From Anthonomus grandis grandis (taxonomy: Eukaryota; Arthropoda; Insecta; Coleoptera; Curculionidae), in assembly GCF_022605725.1 (NCBI RefSeq), contig NC_065567.1, positions 32,715,127-32,779,126 on the forward strand: a stretch of 64,000 nucleotides of DNA, read 5' to 3'. Positions within the stretch are counted from its first letter, which is position 1. Every line of letters starts with the position of its first letter. This document shows, piece by piece, positions 49,201 to 57,146 of the stretch. A program made the translations under genes and the position numbers. The notes under the pieces were generated by a model. That model searched no databases and was not told the origin of the DNA. It worked only from the letters and a program-made list of their open reading frames with translations.

Positions 49201-52200
49201 CATTTGTAGAGCATTTGCTGACAGCAAAAGATACATAATTTAGCGGGATAGACAAAAGAATTGTGAATTTCTGAAGAATCGATCTTCGAATTTTAATCCG
49301 ACGAATCGAAGAAAATGACTGGCACAATGTTTATATGCAAACATGCCCTAACACTGCGGTTGATCCTTTTTTTATATATTCTGTTACTATTATAAGATGT
49401 GATTCCCGTTGATGGTAAAAAAAATTAAATAATGAAAATAAAAGTAAAAAACGTAAATTAAATTCTGAATTAATGAGATTAAGAGAAAAAGTATCTTTCT
49501 AAAATGATATTTTTAGTCATGACTCGAACTATAGGGCAATATGTCAAAATTCAACCAACATATAAAAAGAAAACCCAAAAATATGTTTAAGGGAACAAAA
49601 TGATAAAAAGATTTTTGGAGCTGCAAATAAATTTAAAACTGTGTAGCCAATTATTCCCAACTTGCAAACAAACAATAAAAAATGTGCTGCCGTTGAGATA
49701 GTTAAAAACAATCTAAGGCTTCCTAGTAAACAAGCGGCCAATAATTTCAACAAACATTTTACAAGTTTGTTGAAATTATGTCTTTAAGTACAATTATGTC
49801 TTTAGATACAATTATTTTTTCATGCCACCAGTTTGTTCTAGCACTGTATTGTGATGTTTTAGCGCTTATTATAAATTTGTGTTTGGCGAGAGCAATTTTT
49901 CCTGATAAATTAAAAGTAGCTAAAGTAATGCCTCTGTTTAAGAAGGGGAATCCCAATGACTACACAAATTATCGAGCTATAAGTCTGTTGTCTAGTTTTT
50001 CAAAAGTTCTTGAGTTGCATATAAAAAATTAATTATTTTCTTATTTTACAAAGTATGGATTATTAAACTCTGCTCAGTATGGTTTTACCCTGTCTAAAAG
50101 TACAGAAACAGTGCCAATTTCAAAATCAGGTTGTGGCGGCAATTGACAAGAGAAAACATATTCTCCGATTATTTATAGATTTTACTTTTGATTTTGTGGA
50201 TTTTTGGATTTTTGATTTTGTGGACATTTTACTTTATAAATTTTTTAGGTATGGTGTTAGAGGATCATCATTGGCATCCTATTTTCAGAATAAAAGCCAG
50301 ATTGTTACAATTAATAATGAGAGTAGCAAGTCTTGCCTAATAATCAAGGGTGTGCCTCAGGGCTTTATCCTAGGTCCTTTTCTTTTTTTGGTGTATGCTA
50401 ATGACCTGGTATGTTTTATAGAGGGCATTGCAAAAAAAATGTCATATCTTATTTAGATTATACAAATGTCTTGGTTGAAGGTAATAAGTTGGTGATTATT
50501 GTATCATTGACTAAAAGAGTATATAATATTTTAATATGCATAATTTTATAGTCTGAAAAAAAAACAAGTTATTTCTCAAGGATAAAACTCATTTTGTTGG
50601 CTTTTTACGAAGTAGGCAGGCAGTAAATTCTGTTATTTTATCTAAAAATAGACAAACGGAGTTACGTTCATCAAGCAGTTCTAAACTATTGGGTATTACT
50701 TTTGACCATGTAGATATTCTTTGCAATAAATTAAAAACTTGTTGCTATGTATTAAAATTTCTTTCACAGCATTGCAGTAAAGCAGCTCTTTTAACTTTAT
50801 ATTATGGCAATTTTCATTCCTTCATGCGATATGTAGCTTCAACTATATTTCTTATTCAGAAGTATGCTATCACGATCATTAGTAATATTAAATTTAGACT
50901 CATGCAGGGCGCACTTTAAAGAGAATAAAATCCTTACATTGATTAAAGTTAACATTCTTGAAATAAGTACTTAAGTATATAAAAATAAACCAATTTTCCA
51001 AGCAAATAGATCTGTCCAGGTATATAATACTCACAGGTGAGACCTTTTATTGCCTGATGCTCACCAAACAGCATTTTATCAAAAAAATATTATTTACAAT
51101 GAACTGTGAATATAACTTTTTCTTCAGTTAGAGAACTTTATGCATGCATATGTGCTTTGAACTGAGGAAATAAACGATAGTATGATTATTATTATTATTA
51201 ATGACTTCTGTCCGTTTTTTTTTTAATTGAATTATGTTTACAGTGATGCAAAGTTATCATATATATAAACAGATATGCAGCTATTCTAAATAATTTTTTT
51301 AATTACATAGGCAACTAATAATTTAATTATTATAATGCAATTAACATTAAAAACAACGGTTTTACTAAGTACAAATTAATTAAAATGGTAAACAAATAAT
51401 ATTACACTCGCACACTGTAGAAATAGCCATTATACCGTTTTTTTTTTTTTCATTAAAGCGCATTGTGATCTGAAACCGTTGCAAATTTCAGTACATATCT
51501 AAGGCCCTTTTGTGTTAAACATTTTCTAATAACAAATGCTATAATTGGTTACAACCAATATTTTTCCAGTTATTTGCATTAATTAACAATTAAATTTTTT
51601 GTTGTGTTTTGTTGGTGTCCTGATTAAAAAATAAGTATCAAAATCATGTTTAGCATCGCAAAAAACATAAAATATGTTTTTTAGCCATCCCGCTAAATTT
51701 TCTACCTTTGGCTCTCAGAATGGATTATTCTTACTATTAAAAAAGAAATAAATGTGAGGGTGTTGAAAATATTATGGAATGTTACCAACTGCAGGGCAGT
51801 TGCATTCTGTGGATCTGTCACGTGCAATTAAGATTCACTTAAATTAAACTTGACAAAAAAACGTGTCGTGGACTAGTATGTCATAGGAGATTATGTATCG
51901 AATAATAATCGATAACATTAGGGATTTGGGTGTTAAGCTACTTTTTTGTTTGATTGCTCTAAGAATGTCACCAATTTTCAAAATTTGCAACTTTTATGAT
52001 AGTAATGGTAATTTAACTTAGGATTCGGTATATAAATCAAACTAACCTATAACACATATGGAGGGTATTCTCGGAAGCTGTTTGATATTTAATATTATAT
52101 TTGGGTCCTACGGTATGTATAACGTAACGGGCTGGCAAAGCATGTCCTTGAGTCACTCTTACTTCTCCAGTTCTGCATTCTGTTAATAATTAAGATAAAT

Positions 52201-53260
52201 ATTGTTAATTATTAATGATGTACTATATAATAAAAAAAAATTGTATAAAAATAATGTTTTTGAATCTAAAATCTCCTTACCTCGAATATCCGATTTGATA
52301 TCTTCATATAACCTGGGCCCTCCTCTGAGTAATATACTATCACTAACTGGGTTTTTATCATTCATTGCTTCATTCGTAGAGTTCACTATAGCATCTACTT
52401 GTAAACAAGTTATGTCACCTTCCCTGAAAATAAAGTTTTAAAGTAAATGAACTTAAGCTCGCACACCATCGTAGCAAGCACGAACATCTTTCATTATGCA
52501 CAGAATATTTAACTTAAGGAGCAGAAATCGATTAGAGATATGACCCATATTGCATATGAAGCTAAATCATTAAAAATAGAGTTCCTCATGATAATGACTT
52601 TATTCCTTTTAAATTCTTTCAAAATTTTTACCAGAATCTGTTTAAAAGTCTTCACTGATACTGTCTTCTTAGATAATTAACTTGTAAAATACCACCTGTT
52701 ATTTATATACATCTAAAAAACTGGACACACAATATAGAAGCCAAACAGTAACAGCAAAATCATCCCACAGATTATGTATGACTTAAAAAATACATGAATA
52801 TAAGTTATGACCTATTTATTTTAATTGACTTATGGCATATTTACACGGGATTAACACAACCTCGACTGGAAAATCCATACAAAAATATCCAATGTTTGTA
52901 ACAACTATACAGTGACTTTGATAGCATATTTTAAAGAAACTAAGTGAATGAAATATAGGCAGCATGAACATTATATAAAACATAATGACAGAAAACTAAT
53001 TTGAAAAAAGTCTATTGAATGTAAACAATCTAAATATTAACTCTATAAAGAAATATATATAAAACTCACCATAGCACCAACTTATGGTTTATATTCTCGT
53101 CACATAGAAATGGTGAAATATGCGATCCTCTTGCACCACCAGGAACGCCGACTTTAGCATGCTGAGAGGTAGGGGCATCTCCCCATCTTTTCAATTCCTG
53201 AGGGGACACAACTGGTGCAGAGGGTATGCCCAAAGGCTCTGGATCCATCACAATGCGCAT
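31271..53260 (-). CDS. Gdap2: GDAP2 orthologue: macro domain plus CRAL-TRIO domain protein
   Basis: Animal GDAP2 joins an ADP-ribose-type macro domain to a SEC14/CRAL-TRIO lipid-binding domain; its exact role is poorly known. Eleven exons close in frame: 53070-53260, 52281-52423, 52047-52179, 47128-47237, 46870-47011, 46688-46785, 44449-44617, 32122-32275, 31630-31824, 31384-31527, 31271-31312; 506 residues (human 497). The macro domain (residues ~65-245) shows VDAIVNSTNEAMNDKNPVSD, the GECRTG turn and the VIHTVGPKY strand. The CRAL-TRIO half (~330-480) shows ALLYLINLLDPIVKGDYVI, YFHTLTSS and KNLKAFYVVHPTFWTK. Exon 1 has two in-frame ATGs; the second (53248, MDPEPLG) aligns with the mammalian start. 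Total span is 22 kb because the introns hold many transposons. Two ATG-starting alternative exons lie in the 12-kb intron before the CRAL-TRIO part. Confidence 0.94.
32276..33689. other. GDAP2 intron sequence, nothing recognised
   Basis: AT-rich intron DNA directly upstream of the first CRAL-TRIO exon. I see no repeat family or exon here that I can support. Confidence 0.4.
33690..35190 (+). mobile_element. Tc1/mariner-superfamily DNA transposon relic
   Basis: Broken plus-strand frames from about 34100 to 35080 follow a common arthropod mariner-like transposase: VILMMIDFGDQVRTQQELCN (HTH start, ~34104), NNIIFS.EATF.LNG-type block with the first catalytic Asp region decayed (~34500), TLNGKRYLDS (~34670), VRQFLDANFPNTWIGRRGF (~34800-34860), WSPDLTPLVFFL (~34870) and a VNGQQIEHQL tail (~35027). 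Two diverged copies of GTAGAAACTATG.YGYCAACATTAAT (33707 and 33951) precede it. In sense it is opposite to GDAP2. Inactive. Confidence 0.65.
35290..35490. repeat. Cluster of a short AATTGCCTGGAA motif
   Basis: AATTGCCTGGAA or close variants occur at about 35300, 35327, 35445 and 35477. Inverted copies (TTAGGCAATTAAAAC, CCAGGCAATTGAAAC) occur at about 36003, 40505, 40597 and 40649, and sense copies at 40387 and 40421. Probably fragments of one repeat family split between this region and 40.3-40.7 kb. Confidence 0.45.
35579..35676 (-). CDS. Gdap2: Alternative first coding exon of GDAP2 (CRAL-TRIO-only isoform)
   Basis: On the minus strand an ATG at 35676 opens MSVDKQYPTIFSSVANFLGL and continues for 32 codons plus two bases (AG) to a GTAATG donor. 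Joining to the 32122-32275 exon completes an Arg codon and gives …FEEDR-YEKLLRRSK…, the same split Arg as the normal junction. Just upstream of this ATG (35700-35870) the DNA is unusually rich in CpG for this window, as expected of a promoter. It would yield a ~213-residue protein with the CRAL-TRIO domain and no macro domain. Splicing and transcription are inferred, not shown. Confidence 0.55.
36439..36477 (-). ncRNA. Hammerhead-ribozyme-like motif in the Penelope-like element
   Basis: Read on the minus strand: CTGATGA (36465-36471), a stem of GGCA/TGCC with an A-rich loop, then GAAA and ATGCATC. CUGAUGA…stem II…GAAA is the hammerhead core, and Penelope-like elements are known to carry hammerheads with a tiny palindromic stem III; here that would be ATGCAT. 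Stem I is only about three pairs (AGT/ACT) and one T in stem II is unpaired, so this copy may be inactive. Confidence 0.45.
36975..37022. repeat. Perfect hairpin with 21-bp arms inside the Penelope-like relic
   Basis: TCTCAGTTGACAAAACTTTA… (36975-36995) is repeated as an exact reverse complement at 37002-37022 across a six-base loop. It interrupts the RT reading right after LVSFDVVNL. Confidence 0.85.
37906..38100. repeat. Foldback insertion in the right arm of the Penelope-like element
   Basis: Relative to the left arm, the right arm carries about 190 extra bases between CAACAAA-like strings (near 37900 and 38108). The insert begins GTTCCTTATAAAATTCTAC (37912) and holds its near-perfect reverse complement GTAGAATTTTTATAAGGAAC at 38013-38032, so it looks like a small foldback/MITE with a short target duplication. 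Confidence 0.4.
38558..38730. repeat. Direct repeat, copy 1 (partner at 40767-40918)
   Basis: Shares an ordered series with 40767-40918: ATGTCGCAGGAGCA, CGAAGATTCCAT, AGGGATTATAAA.GTC, and CTCCATAAAACCATTTTCGT-type ends (here TGATCCATAAAACCATTTTC). Roughly 165 bases, diverged. The pair encloses the TA-flanked DNA transposon at 38817-39727. Confidence 0.5.
38817..39727 (-). mobile_element. Non-autonomous DNA transposon with TA duplication and motif-rich ends
   Basis: Ends are inverted: TTGAGCCGTTCAGCGGAAAAGTGGT (from 38819) against the reverse of ACCACTTTTCCTCTGAGCGGCTCAT (39702-39726), each next to TA. The inner part of the end motif recurs as a near-perfect palindrome at 39055-39095 (GAAAAGTGGTATAACT…AGTTATATCACTTTTC) and as single copies near 39530, 39617 and 39667. 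A minus-strand fragment (39290-39410) reads EFLQWIPPIQHQFFLDLL then an acidic end …PLSDSDED followed by a stop, which looks like the C-terminus of a transposon protein. TA duplication fits Tc1/mariner/pogo relatives; family not certain. Confidence 0.5.
40767..40918. repeat. Direct repeat, copy 2 (partner at 38558-38730)
   Basis: Diverged copy in the same orientation as 38558-38730; see shared blocks ATGTCGCAGGAGCA, CGAAGATTCCAT and CATAAAACCATTTTCGT. The pair could be two relics of one repeat or the ends of a larger element. Confidence 0.5.
40919..43201. other. GDAP2 intron sequence, nothing recognised
   Basis: AT-rich, no exon or repeat family that I can defend. Open frames at 41856-42104 and 42400-42600 (minus) have no motifs or fitting splice sites. 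Confidence 0.4.
43202..43287 (-). CDS. Gdap2: Second alternative first coding exon of GDAP2
   Basis: On the minus strand an ATG at 43287 opens MSENNYVPERIPPSVPLKNA, then FYTWMRKA and two bases (AG) before a GTGAGT donor. Spliced to 32122-32275 it completes Arg and gives …WMRKAR-YEKLLRRSK… in frame. Upstream there is no pyrimidine tract and only a GATGAG before the second codon, so use as an internal exon is less likely than use as a first exon. A hairpin with 15-bp arms lies 54-89 bases upstream. Transcription is inferred. Confidence 0.45.
43341..43376. repeat. Perfect hairpin with 15-bp arms
   Basis: TATTTTATGTGCATA (43341-43355) and TATGCACATAAAATA (43362-43376) with a six-base loop. It lies just upstream of the alternative GDAP2 exon at 43202-43287. 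Confidence 0.85.
43377..44448. other. GDAP2 intron sequence, no feature seen
   Basis: Contains small minus-strand open frames (43423-43668, 43994-44182) without motifs or compatible splice sites. A short CpG-containing part near 43450-43500 is not otherwise explained. Confidence 0.35.
44915..44942 (-). CDS. Gdap2: Possible minimal alternative start exon of GDAP2
   Basis: On the minus strand ATG at 44942 encodes MINEAFDDF plus one base, then a perfect GTAAGT donor. Joined to the 44449-44617 exon it reads MINEAFDDFSDDETLSLSPH, in the same phase (1) as the normal upstream exon 46688-46785. If treated as an internal exon from the CTTATAG acceptor just upstream it would bring in a stop, so it fits only as a first exon. 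At 28 bases it could be chance. Confidence 0.25.
44943..45979. repeat. GDAP2 intron with a weak repeated block
   Basis: AAATATCACTTTA occurs near 45665, 45764 and 45919; the last two share CACTTTATTCC..…CTCTT.TTAA.. .ACCGA and are about 155 bases apart, a diverged tandem pair. Nothing else is recognised in this 1-kb stretch. Confidence 0.35.
45980..46655 (+). mobile_element. LINE relic in a GDAP2 intron, 3' end
   Basis: Plus-strand frames contain AMQLLGFIKTCTIHFQDIAS and LARLHLEYGSCIWSPHCNSH (46240-46380), then IEQVRLKFLRYISFKRNV, the standard C-terminal region after LINE reverse transcriptase. An upstream frame-shifted part reads VSKSLV/FGITLDSHLHFSLHAT. It ends in an (AAATAA)n tail at about 46630-46652. 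Antisense to GDAP2, 5' truncated and frameshifted. Confidence 0.65.
47353..49117 (-). mobile_element. Pogo/Tigger-like DNA transposon, internally deleted
   Basis: Terminal inverted repeats GGGAGAAGGGGGCACGTTGTTA (left) and the reverse of GTAACAGCGCGCCCCTTCTCCC (right), each flanked by TA (47351-47352, 49118-49119). On the minus strand: an HTH/CENP-B-like region (48497-48252: KLVGYAKHRKIFNDAEEKEL by reading, IYYGLTTSDLRKLAFQFATA), one frameshift, then ASKDWLFGFLKRHQTLSVRT and TPEATSIGRATAFNRHNVLQ, NMDETGLTTVQ (catalytic-region start), then a jump to a serine/acidic linker and a C-terminal PHD-like C-x2-C…H-x2-C…C-x2-C finger (47725-47850). Most of the DDE domain between is missing. The end motif recurs as GGGGCAAGTTGTTAC with its mirror at 48703-48733. 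Confidence 0.75.
49400..51205 (+). mobile_element. LINE relic in a GDAP2 intron (Jockey/CR1-like)
   Basis: In order on the plus strand: VKNNLRLPSKQAANNFNKHF (49700-49760), then VAKVMPLFKKGNPNDYTNYR with AISLLSSFSKVLELHI (49917-50030), STETVPISK…, YGVRGSSLASYFQNKSQIVT (50250-50310), VPQGFILGPFLFLVYANDLV (50350-50410), and SSSKLLGITFDHVD (50675-50710). It ends in a short (ATT)n stretch near 51190. Several stops and frameshifts; antisense to GDAP2. Confidence 0.7.
49741..49779. repeat. Perfect hairpin with 15-bp arms inside a LINE
   Basis: ATAATTTCAACAAAC (49741-49755) and GTTTGTTGAAATTAT (49765-49779), nine-base loop. The left arm is coding LINE sequence (NNFNK); the right arm is its inverted copy. 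The string CAATTATGTCTTTA is then repeated just after (49790, 49808). Confidence 0.85.
51206..52046. other. GDAP2 intron sequence, no feature seen
   Basis: AT-rich; no exon, LINE block or inverted repeat that I can support. Confidence 0.35.
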
Positions 53261-54600
53261 CTATAGCACCTAAAAATGAAATAGAAATCTAAAAAGAAAA
53301 ATATTTATTTACGGGGTTATTTTTAGCTCAACAACTTGCTGTTCTACCACGGTGAATCATTAAAAATATCAACATACTTATTGTTGTTATCAGGCAGAGA
53401 CAATGGATGAAAAATTATGTTATTTCAGTATTTTAAATCTTCTTCTATTTTTACACTAGTAATTAAACCAAAACATTCAAATTTTAATCTAAAATACTCA
53501 CATTCACAGTTTATTGGGAACTAATAATTATCACTACTATTTTGTATTGTCCTCTTGATTCTCTAATCTAAAAATATAAGCCACACTATCAGGGATGACT
53601 GTTTTTGAACTGTTTATATCTTTTACGTCATACTTATTGATTGAACTTATCTTGTTCTTATCACAACATACTATAGGACAAGTACTTTCTGTTAGCAGGT
53701 ACACATACTTTTTCCACAAGGTTGATAAATTGCAAAATACAACCCAAATAGAACCTATATAGTGACAAAGCATGACAGTATTCATAACAAATTTAGTTTT
53801 CTTGTACTACACATTTATTTATTTAATTCTGTATTATTAATGTTTAAACAATATGCTTATCTTGACTGATATCAGTCCCTTAACATGAATAACTATTGAT
53901 TTAATACATTTGAGAGATAATGATATTTTAAGAAAAATTGTGCAATTCAGTTGAGAAAGTTGTTAACAAAACACCACAAAAATAACAAGCACAATTCCAA
54001 TTAAAGGTTAATAATAATTGCAAATATTTCTTGTGGTAGCAATATACTTGTTGGGAATATCCAGAATGCATAATAATAAAAGTATTTTTCATTTTATGAC
54101 AATGGGTGTATTTTTGATATATAGTAATATAAATTCTCAAAAATTCATTTTCTAATGCTTATATAGTTGGGTTGGATAGGATGGGTTAAGTTCAAATTAT
54201 ACACTTTCAAGAATTTTCCCATAATTTCAGGTGTAATTAAATTTTTTTCGGAATTTGCACAAAAAATTTACTTCACAGCCATTGGAATATTGTTTCTGGT
54301 AAAATTACACACATTTTAAGCCTTTGCCCATAATTTTAGGCGTGATTTTCAGGAAAGGCGCTAAACTATACCTTTACCAAATTTAGTTCTTACTACTTTA
54401 TCACCCAGTATTAATGCATGGTTATCAGAATTTGATTTCCATTGCAACAACCCCCTACAGTTAATTAAAGGTTGCGGTAGTTTTAGTTATAGACAGATAT
54501 AGGTTGTATCATATATTTCATGAGAAAAATAAAATCTTAATCACATGCCTTTTAACCAATCAATTTCAATGTTTTGATAGGTCTTCCTGTTACATAAATT
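53261..54600. other. 5' region of GDAP2, non-coding
   Basis: Presumed promoter or 5' UTR intron of GDAP2 begins here. The minus-strand open frame 53537-53785 (82 codons) has no known motif. The 53928-54140 frame is low-complexity. No CpG-rich promoter-like block comparable to that at 35.7-35.9 kb is visible. Confidence 0.35.
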
Positions 54601-55480
54601 AGACTACAGTTTTAAAAGCTAAATTAAAATTGTGAATTTTTATTATTGAACTGACAATTTAAAATTGTTTTTGTCTATTGATTCAAATGTTCAATATCAA
54701 TTAATACAAGATGACCTGCATAATCTTTGTGAATGGTGCAATCTTAATGGCTTAGATTTAAATGTTCCGAAGTGTTATTCAATAACTTTTGAAAGGATTA
54801 ACAGTCTTATATTGTTTGTATAATCAAACAGGTTCCACTATTTTAAAAAGGGTAGTGGAAGGATCTTGGAGCAATTTTCAATTCTAAGTTGACATTTGTG
54901 TCTCATACTGAAAAGTTAGATCAGAAAGTGTATAGAAATCTAGGATTTATTATTTATATTTAACTAGATGCCATCAAGACTTCTCATGCTCTGGCTATAA
55001 AGTTGTGTACTGTTTGTTAGTCCGTTCTAGTTTGGAGTATGTTAGTTCTGTATGGTCTCCATTTTATAAATCGCATATTGGAAATATTGAGAAAGTCTAA
55101 AATAAATTCTTTAGAAATTGATTTTTTAAACTTTAGGTGTCAGTTCTCTTTTTCGAGCCACCCAAGTGATTGTGATTATCTTTTAAATAGGCTGAATTTT
55201 TGGGGGCACAATAATTGACTAAACTTAAAATACTCTTTTATTGTAGATTGTGGTAAAAGTTCTTATGGACAACACAATCTTATAACTAAAATGCAATGAT
55301 CTTTTGAAAGGTATAGTCTTGACATACACATTTTTTTTGGGAGTTTAAGGAGTTCTCTCAAGTCTTAAGTCTTAAGCTAGATAATACTAAGTTTATGCCT
55401 TAGTATTATCTAGCTTAAGTTGTATTAATATTAGTATTTTTTGTAAAATTGATAGGTATTGTTAATAAATAAATAAATGA
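54600..55480 (+). mobile_element. LINE relic, 3' half
   Basis: Plus-strand frames read LQDDLHNLCEWCNLNGLDLN (54700-54765 by frame), VPKCYSITFERINS, then DLGAIFNSKLTFVSHTEKLD by frame repair (54860-54920) and VYRNLGFII, the RT-thumb region of LINEs (DL..L..WC..N.L.LN..KC…GV..D..L.F..H). It ends with TAATAAATAAATAAATGATG near 55462-55480. Inactive. Confidence 0.6.
55371..55419. repeat. Perfect hairpin with 21-bp arms inside a LINE
   Basis: CTTAAGCTAGATAATACTAA… (55371-55391) is exactly mirrored at 55399-55419 across a seven-base loop. CTTAAGT directly precedes the left arm and also ends the right arm. Confidence 0.85.
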
Positions 55481-57146
55481 TGCATTTCTTCATCAAATTT
55501 GCAAACTGGTACTGTCTTTAAATTTTTATTTATATAAAAATATCTTAAATTACCATTGACAGCCAAATGCTGTAAACATGGTAACTTTAACCCACATAAA
55601 CATTTTATAAAAACTTGTCAATACACATCTCTAGGCACTGATGTTCCGCTTGATTACATATAAAATTGTGTACATATATTCCTGAAAACCAGTTTGTTAA
55701 TTAATTCCTCCCACATTGATATTGTTTGTGTAATATGAACTATAGGTTATTGAAAACATGAACAAACATAAGTATATATATTTTTAGTTGAATTTGGGTA
55801 CAGAGAAGTCCCAGTCTGAGTTGATACACATTTAAAAACAAGTGCAGGGCCCCTAAATATAACTTTCAACGCTAATAAAAACAAATATATAAACAAAAGG
55901 ATTAAATGTAATGCAAAAACTTACCAAGGACAGTAGCAAAACAGACTTATATTCAATTATAGCCTGAAAAACATGTTTTTTTTGCAAAATCCAAACAATC
56001 ACCAACTTCTTTGTTGTTTTTCCTTAACAATGTTATCTTGCCAAGTTCTAATGTGATGGGAGTGTTGTAGTGCTAAGATTTGCGGAACTGAGATTGCTAA
56101 TTAATTATTGAATATTATTTATTTATAAATTGTACGTCATACGTAATGAGTGGGCAATGTCATCTGTCACTAGTGTCACTTAATGAAGTATAAATGGTCA
56201 ATTCCATATGTTCTGTCTGTGTACTCTCTTTTCTATTTGTCTAAATCAATGACCGATTTTAGGCGGATAACCACAATTTATTGGTAATTACCGCGGTTAT
56301 CCTTGGTTTTTACTACTGACGCCACAACTTGATTTCGTGTAAACGTTTTGGTTTAACCAGTGTCTATTGATTATAAATAGTAAATAATAAACAATGACAA
56401 CTTTATTTATGTTACCTGCATTCTCATTAGTTACATAATATTCTTTTATCAATAATCATATTTCCCAATCCCTTGTATTTATTTCTTGTGTTTGTAGTTC
56501 CTATAATTTCTAATTTCGTTTATTTGGACATTATTTAGGCTCTATGTTTTGTCGTTTTAGAAGTATTTTTTGTTACATTAATTTGATTATGCATGATGAC
56601 CAACTCCATTTGTAATGCTGATATTGTTAATCCAAGAATAAGACTTATGTGCTTCCTGGCTGTCGATTTTTTTAAATAAAAATTTCGCGTTGGTTTTAAA
56701 ATATTTAGGGCAGTTACTTTATTCCGAAACGCAAGATATAATTCTTGCTTTGAAGGAGAAATATATCCCTTCTTATTAGAAGGGATTATCACTTTTTAAA
56801 AACCAACAGCACCTAAACGTCGGAAGTCCGAAATTGGTAAAAACCAAAACGCTTTGGTTATTCGCCTAAAATCGGTTAATGATGTCAATAATGCGCTCTG
56901 ATTGGTTGTGCGCAAAATCGTCCCTCTGATAAACAAATAGAAAACGTTATATAGAATTCAGTCCACTAAAAACCTCGAAACATAACCTCCAAATAATAAA
57001 CGCCAATTTTCCCTCGAAAAAGTAGCCATTAAAGTTAAATTAAATGAAGAAATGCTAATAAGTTAAAATTTTCCTTTCAATTTCTTTATGTGAACGTAAC
57101 AAAAAACAGAAGAGTTCTATAAATCACTTTCTTTTTTAAACTAAAA
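55481..57146. other. Upstream region of the SAC3D1-like gene
   Basis: Mostly AT-rich. A less AT-rich block near 56850-56960 may be part of the promoter. The 56535-56792 minus-strand frame has no recognisable motif. Nothing else supportable. Confidence 0.35.
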
